Source: Methanofollis tationis
Lineage (GTDB): Archaea > Halobacteriota > Methanomicrobia > Methanomicrobiales > Methanofollaceae
Direction of reading: 5' to 3'
NCBI RefSeq assembly: GCF_013377755.1
Contig: NZ_JABXWR010000001.1
Coordinates: forward strand, 693,104 to 757,103
DNA: 64,000 bases
Position 1 is the first letter of the stretch. The number at the start of each line of letters is the position of its first letter. The notes under the pieces were generated by a model. It made no database searches. It saw only the letters and a list, made by a program, of their open reading frames with translations, and was not told the origin of the DNA. This document shows, in pieces, positions 61,181 through 64,000 of this stretch. Position numbers and translations under genes: made by a program.

Positions 61181-62059
61181 ATGCCGTTTTCTGATACGCA
61201 TGCCGACTACATCAGGCAGTTCGAGCGGGCGCTTGCGGTGCACGGGCGGGGCCCTGAGGCCTGTGCCGCCCTCCGCCAGGTGATCTGCCACTATTTTGGG
61301 CATCATGGACGGCAGATGGCATGGCGGGAGACGGAGAATCCCTATCATATTTTTGTGTCAGAGGTGATGCTCCAGCAGACACAGGTGGAAAGGGTGCAGG
61401 TGAAGTATCCCCTCTTCATCGAGCGGTTCCCTGACTTTGCCTCGCTTGCGGCGGCCAGGACAGAAGACCTCCTGGCGGTATGGCAGGGCATGGGCTACAA
61501 CAGGAGGGCGCTCTCCCTCAGGAAGGCGGCAGAGATGGTCGTCGATATCTTTGGCGGCGCACTCCCCCGCACCGTCGCGGACCTCCAGACCCTGCCCGGC
61601 ATCGGACGGGCCACGGCCTCCTCCATCGCCGCCTTCGCCTTCAACGCCCCGACGGTCTTCATCGAGACGAACATCCGCCGCGTCTGCATCCACTTCTTCT
61701 TCAGGGACAGCACGGACGTCACCGACGCCGAGATCCTCCCGCTTGTGGCGATGACCCTCGACCAGAAGCACCCGAGAGAGTTTTACTGGGGCATGATGGA
61801 CTACGGGACGATGCTCAAGAAACGGTATCCAAACCCGAACCGGCGGAGCGCCTCCTATGCAAAGCAGACGAAGTTCGAGGGATCTGACCGGCAGATCCGG
61901 GGGAAGGTGCTCAGGATCCTTCTTGAAAAAGGCCGCCACGATCCCCGCTCCCTCTTCAGGGAGGCGGGGGTGGAGCCGGAAAAAGGAGGGGCTATCCTCC
62001 AGAAGCTGATCGCGGAGGGGTTTGTGGCAGAGGAAGACGGAAAATACCGTCTCCGGTGA
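61181..62059 (+). CDS. MutY-like A/G-specific adenine glycosylase lacking the Fe-S cluster
   Basis: 292 residues from ATG 61,181, with GGAGG just upstream. EVMLQQTQVERV holds the catalytic Glu and the intercalating motif. The helix-hairpin-helix is LPGIGRATASSIAAFAF (about 145). The position of the catalytic Asp is FIETNIRRV, with Glu replacing Asp. The four-cysteine loop that binds 4Fe-4S in MutY is replaced by NPNRRSASYAKQTKFEGSD. A C-terminal winged-helix-like tail follows, without the NUDIX-type 8-oxoG domain. It therefore belongs to the clusterless MutY branch; exact substrate is uncertain. Confidence 0.85.
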   Translation: MPFSDTHADYIRQFERALAVHGRGPEACAALRQVICHYFGHHGRQMAWRETENPYHIFVSEVMLQQTQVERVQVKYPLFIERFPDFASLAAARTEDLLAVWQGMGYNRRALSLRKAAEMVVDIFGGALPRTVADLQTLPGIGRATASSIAAFAFNAPTVFIETNIRRVCIHFFFRDSTDVTDAEILPLVAMTLDQKHPREFYWGMMDYGTMLKKRYPNPNRRSASYAKQTKFEGSDRQIRGKVLRILLEKGRHDPRSLFREAGVEPEKGGAILQKLIAEGFVAEEDGKYRLR

Positions 62060-63407
62060 TCAGGGGAACGAGGCCGCCGCCCGGCGTCCTCCCCTCCTCC
62101 TTTTCAGACGCCGCAATGATCCCGTAGGCCGTCAGGGCATAGGGGGACCTACCCTCAAAGACCAGGCGGCCTTCGGGGTCGTAGCCGACAAACGAGGTGG
62201 GGATCGTCTCGACCAGAGAGGGGACGCTGTCGAGGGAGTCCGGGCGTGCCGCCACGATCACCACGCCCTCCTGACCGCCGTGTGCGGCCGTCCACTCGGG
62301 CCCGACGGTCAGCCGAACCGTGACCGGCGTCGCCGGGTCGGCCTCTTCACGCACGATCCCGGCGATCGAAACGCCGTCGAAGTCGTGGGCGATGGTCGGG
62401 ACCTCGCCGGTATCGGCCATGATAAACGCCCGCATGAGATAGGGATCAGAGGCGGCCCTCAGGCTCCAGGCGTCCGGAGATTCAGAACCTTCTGCCAGGT
62501 CAGGCACATCTGCTCCCTCAAGGAAATGAACGGCCGGGGCGCCGGAACCGACGCCGAGGGCGATCCTCCTCCCGTCCGGGGTGATCGCCGCTCCCTGGAC
62601 GGTGTTCCCGGCGTCATAGCGCCAGACCAGGTTCCCCTCCCGGTCCAGGAGGAGCAGGCCGGTGCCGGCGGCGGCCGCCACATACTTGCCCCCGGCCGAT
62701 ACCGAGACATCGAATACCCGCTCGCCGACGATGTAGCGCCAGAGCAGGACACCCTCCTGATCGAGGAAGTAGATCACCTTGTCGAGCGAACCGGCCGCCA
62801 CATACTCGCCTTCAGGTGAGACCGAGACCCCCATCACCGTCTTTCCGGTCTCGTACGACCAGAGGGGGACGCCCCGGTTGTCGAAGAAATACAGGCGCTC
62901 GTCCTTGGACCCGGCGGCCAGGTACGACCCGTCCGATGAGAGCGACAGGGAAACGGCATCGTCGTCGAGTTCCGCGGTCCAGAACTCCTGACCTCCTGCG
63001 GTATAGAGGGCGATCGTGCTGTCGTCATACCCGGCGGCAAGATAGTTTCCATCGGCAGAGAGGGCGGTGCTGTAGGCAAAAAAACCCGTATCAAAGTTTG
63101 ATATGATCTGTCCGTTTCTGTCAAAAAGGCGGACTTTATCAGATGCGGCGGCGACAAAACGGCCGTCGCCCGATATCGAGACCTGATAGACCGGGCATCC
63201 GGTCGGATAGTTCCAGACCTCAGTGCCGTTCTCGTCAAAGATCCTGACGCTTCCTGCATCACGGGTTCCCGCGACGGTCAGGCTGCCGTCTGTCGTCACT
63301 GCTGTCGATGTCACACCCCCGCCGACGGCAATGCTCCAGAGAGGGCCGGCCATTTCTTCTCCCGAGGCCGCCGGGACGATCAGAAGGGTCAGAACGCCAA
63401 GAACCAT
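61992..63407 (-). CDS. Secreted beta-propeller (WD40/PQQ-like) protein
   Basis: About 471 residues from ATG 63,407; the frame extends 38 codons upstream but those lack signal-peptide character. The signal peptide VLGVLTLLIVPAASGEE is followed by about seven repeats of the type VSVSPEGEYVAAGSLDKVIYF. Each has a blade with a D-x-x-G turn and a Y/W-rich strand (VPLWSYETGKTVMG, VLLWRYIVGERVFD). A C-terminal non-repeat domain follows from about residue 300. Extracellular sensing or scaffolding is likely; no enzymatic residues seen. It converges with the glycosylase gene, overlapping by 68 nt. Confidence 0.8.
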   Translation of the reverse strand: MVLGVLTLLIVPAASGEEMAGPLWSIAVGGGVTSTAVTTDGSLTVAGTRDAGSVRIFDENGTEVWNYPTGCPVYQVSISGDGRFVAAASDKVRLFDRNGQIISNFDTGFFAYSTALSADGNYLAAGYDDSTIALYTAGGQEFWTAELDDDAVSLSLSSDGSYLAAGSKDERLYFFDNRGVPLWSYETGKTVMGVSVSPEGEYVAAGSLDKVIYFLDQEGVLLWRYIVGERVFDVSVSAGGKYVAAAAGTGLLLLDREGNLVWRYDAGNTVQGAAITPDGRRIALGVGSGAPAVHFLEGADVPDLAEGSESPDAWSLRAASDPYLMRAFIMADTGEVPTIAHDFDGVSIAGIVREEADPATPVTVRLTVGPEWTAAHGGQEGVVIVAARPDSLDSVPSLVETIPTSFVGYDPEGRLVFEGRSPYALTAYGIIAASEKEEGRTPGGGLVPLITGDGIFRLPLPQTPPRSASGG

Positions 63408-63517
63408 GAATATTTTTTTCAGATTACCACCCCGCGTACACCTGCTGCAGAGCAGGCGAACATGCAGTATTTTTTGCGATGCGGGAAGCATTAACCCCAC
63501 ATTCCGCACCACTTTTT

Positions 63518-64000
63518 TCATGAGTAGTAATTTTCATACTCCTTCCCAAGCAACCGGAGTATCTTCCACAATTCCGGGGTCATATTGGTAACAAGCACTT
63601 TTACCCCATCTATTGCCCCAAACCTCAGTTCCCTGACTCCCCGAAAGAGGAAGAAGGTCCATTTCAGGGTTGGGTTCTGGGTCTGCTTCTTCGTCTGTCC
63701 GGTCACCGTTTCGCTGGCGTTCTGCAGTTCCCTGCGCAGCCGAAACTCTGTCATCGCATAGATGAACAGGCAGAGCACCATGATCATCGCCAGTGCCTGG
63801 ATCCTGGACGGCTTCTTCAGAAAGATCTCCGCCACCCTGAACGAGGGATCCTTGAGAAACCGGAACCCCCGCTCCACCGCGCCCTGCTCCTTGTAGTTCG
63901 TCAGGAGTTCATCGGGAGAGAGATCCCGGTCATTCGTCGCCAGGATAAACCTCCCGAGTTTCTGCCGCTTCTCTTCAACAGCACGGGGGTCGTGCTCAAT
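63518..64000 (-). CDS. IS1634-type (DDE) transposase, C-terminal part, continues beyond the window
   Basis: The frame enters from the right edge and ends at 63,518, giving about 160 residues: FILATNDRDLSPDELLTNY, KEQGAVERGFRFLKDPSF, VAEIFLKKPSRIQALAMIM. The Y-x2-R/Q-x-x-V-E-R-x-F-R pattern, with Glu of the catalytic triad in AVERGFRFL, is typical of IS1634/IS4-group enzymes. The N-terminal part and the far IS end are outside. Its near end should lie between 63,407 and 63,518. Confidence 0.85.
   Translation of the reverse strand: MEHDPRAVEEKRQKLGRFILATNDRDLSPDELLTNYKEQGAVERGFRFLKDPSFRVAEIFLKKPSRIQALAMIMVLCLFIYAMTEFRLRRELQNASETVTGQTKKQTQNPTLKWTFFLFRGVRELRFGAIDGVKVLVTNMTPELWKILRLLGKEYENYYS

Overview
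The window looks like chromosome of a GC-rich methanogenic euryarchaeon of the order Methanomicrobiales (a Methanofollis/Methanoculleus-type organism). The evidence is archaeal throughout: SecDF, archease/RtcB, a tRNA with an intron at the archaeal position, Orc1/Cdc6, the methanogen-restricted DUF2111 and DUF2551 families, two-subunit pyruvate carboxylase, class II photolyase, and TATA-like boxes upstream of genes with no or short leaders. The genus is an inference.

Left chromosomal part (1-13,095). SecD (partial) and SecF are followed by a DUF2551 gene split by an IS256-family element with an 8-bp target duplication, then an RNA-repair set (archease, RtcB ligase). After it comes a compact biotin module: BirA, BioY, two ECF ATPases and an EcfT, directly followed by PycB (which carries the biotinyl lysine) and PycA. 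The block ends in a tRNA-Met(CAU) gene with a 38-nt intron.

Integrated element (about 13,083-53,834, 40.7 kb). The last 13 bases of the tRNA are repeated at 53,822-53,834, followed at both ends by about 35 nt of further similarity. An intact tyrosine recombinase ends 62 bp inside the right repeat. Almost everything between is genome-defence or DNA-transaction machinery. (i) Two tandem copies of an Mre11-like nuclease/YhaN-like ATPase operon, the first broken by an ISH3-like IS and by truncation. (ii) DUF365-like and EVE-domain proteins. (iii) An operon of SNF2 helicase, Eco57I-type methylase with a Schlafen/AlbA_2 tail, ComF-like phosphoribosyltransferase and DprA-like protein. (iv) A prokaryotic viperin followed by a TPR protein with a HEPN-type R-x4-H tail, divergent from a CARF-HTH regulator across a perfect 9+9 palindrome. 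(v) A 1788-aa MrfA/DUF1998-type helicase fused to a Vsr/DUF559-like nuclease. (vi) A superfamily-2 helicase with a 109-aa tandem duplication and a HEAT tail. (vii) An Orc1/Cdc6 gene, relics of ATPases and AlbA_2 proteins, and an intact DUF4062 + AlbA_2 pair. No virion or conjugation genes were seen, so this reads as a defence-loaded integrative replicon.

Right chromosomal part (53,870-64,000). A worn region holds small uncharacterised genes, a frameshifted winged-helix regulator and a stand-alone TnpB element. A normal block follows: MFS exporter, class II photolyase, rubrerythrin-like protein, a MutY-type glycosylase without the Fe-S cysteines, a secreted beta-propeller protein and, at the edge, an IS1634-type transposase.

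Best candidates for something new: the viperin/TPR-HEPN/CARF locus, where sequence suggests a CARF sensor controlling viperin, and the SNF2-methylase/Schlafen-PRTase-DprA operon.
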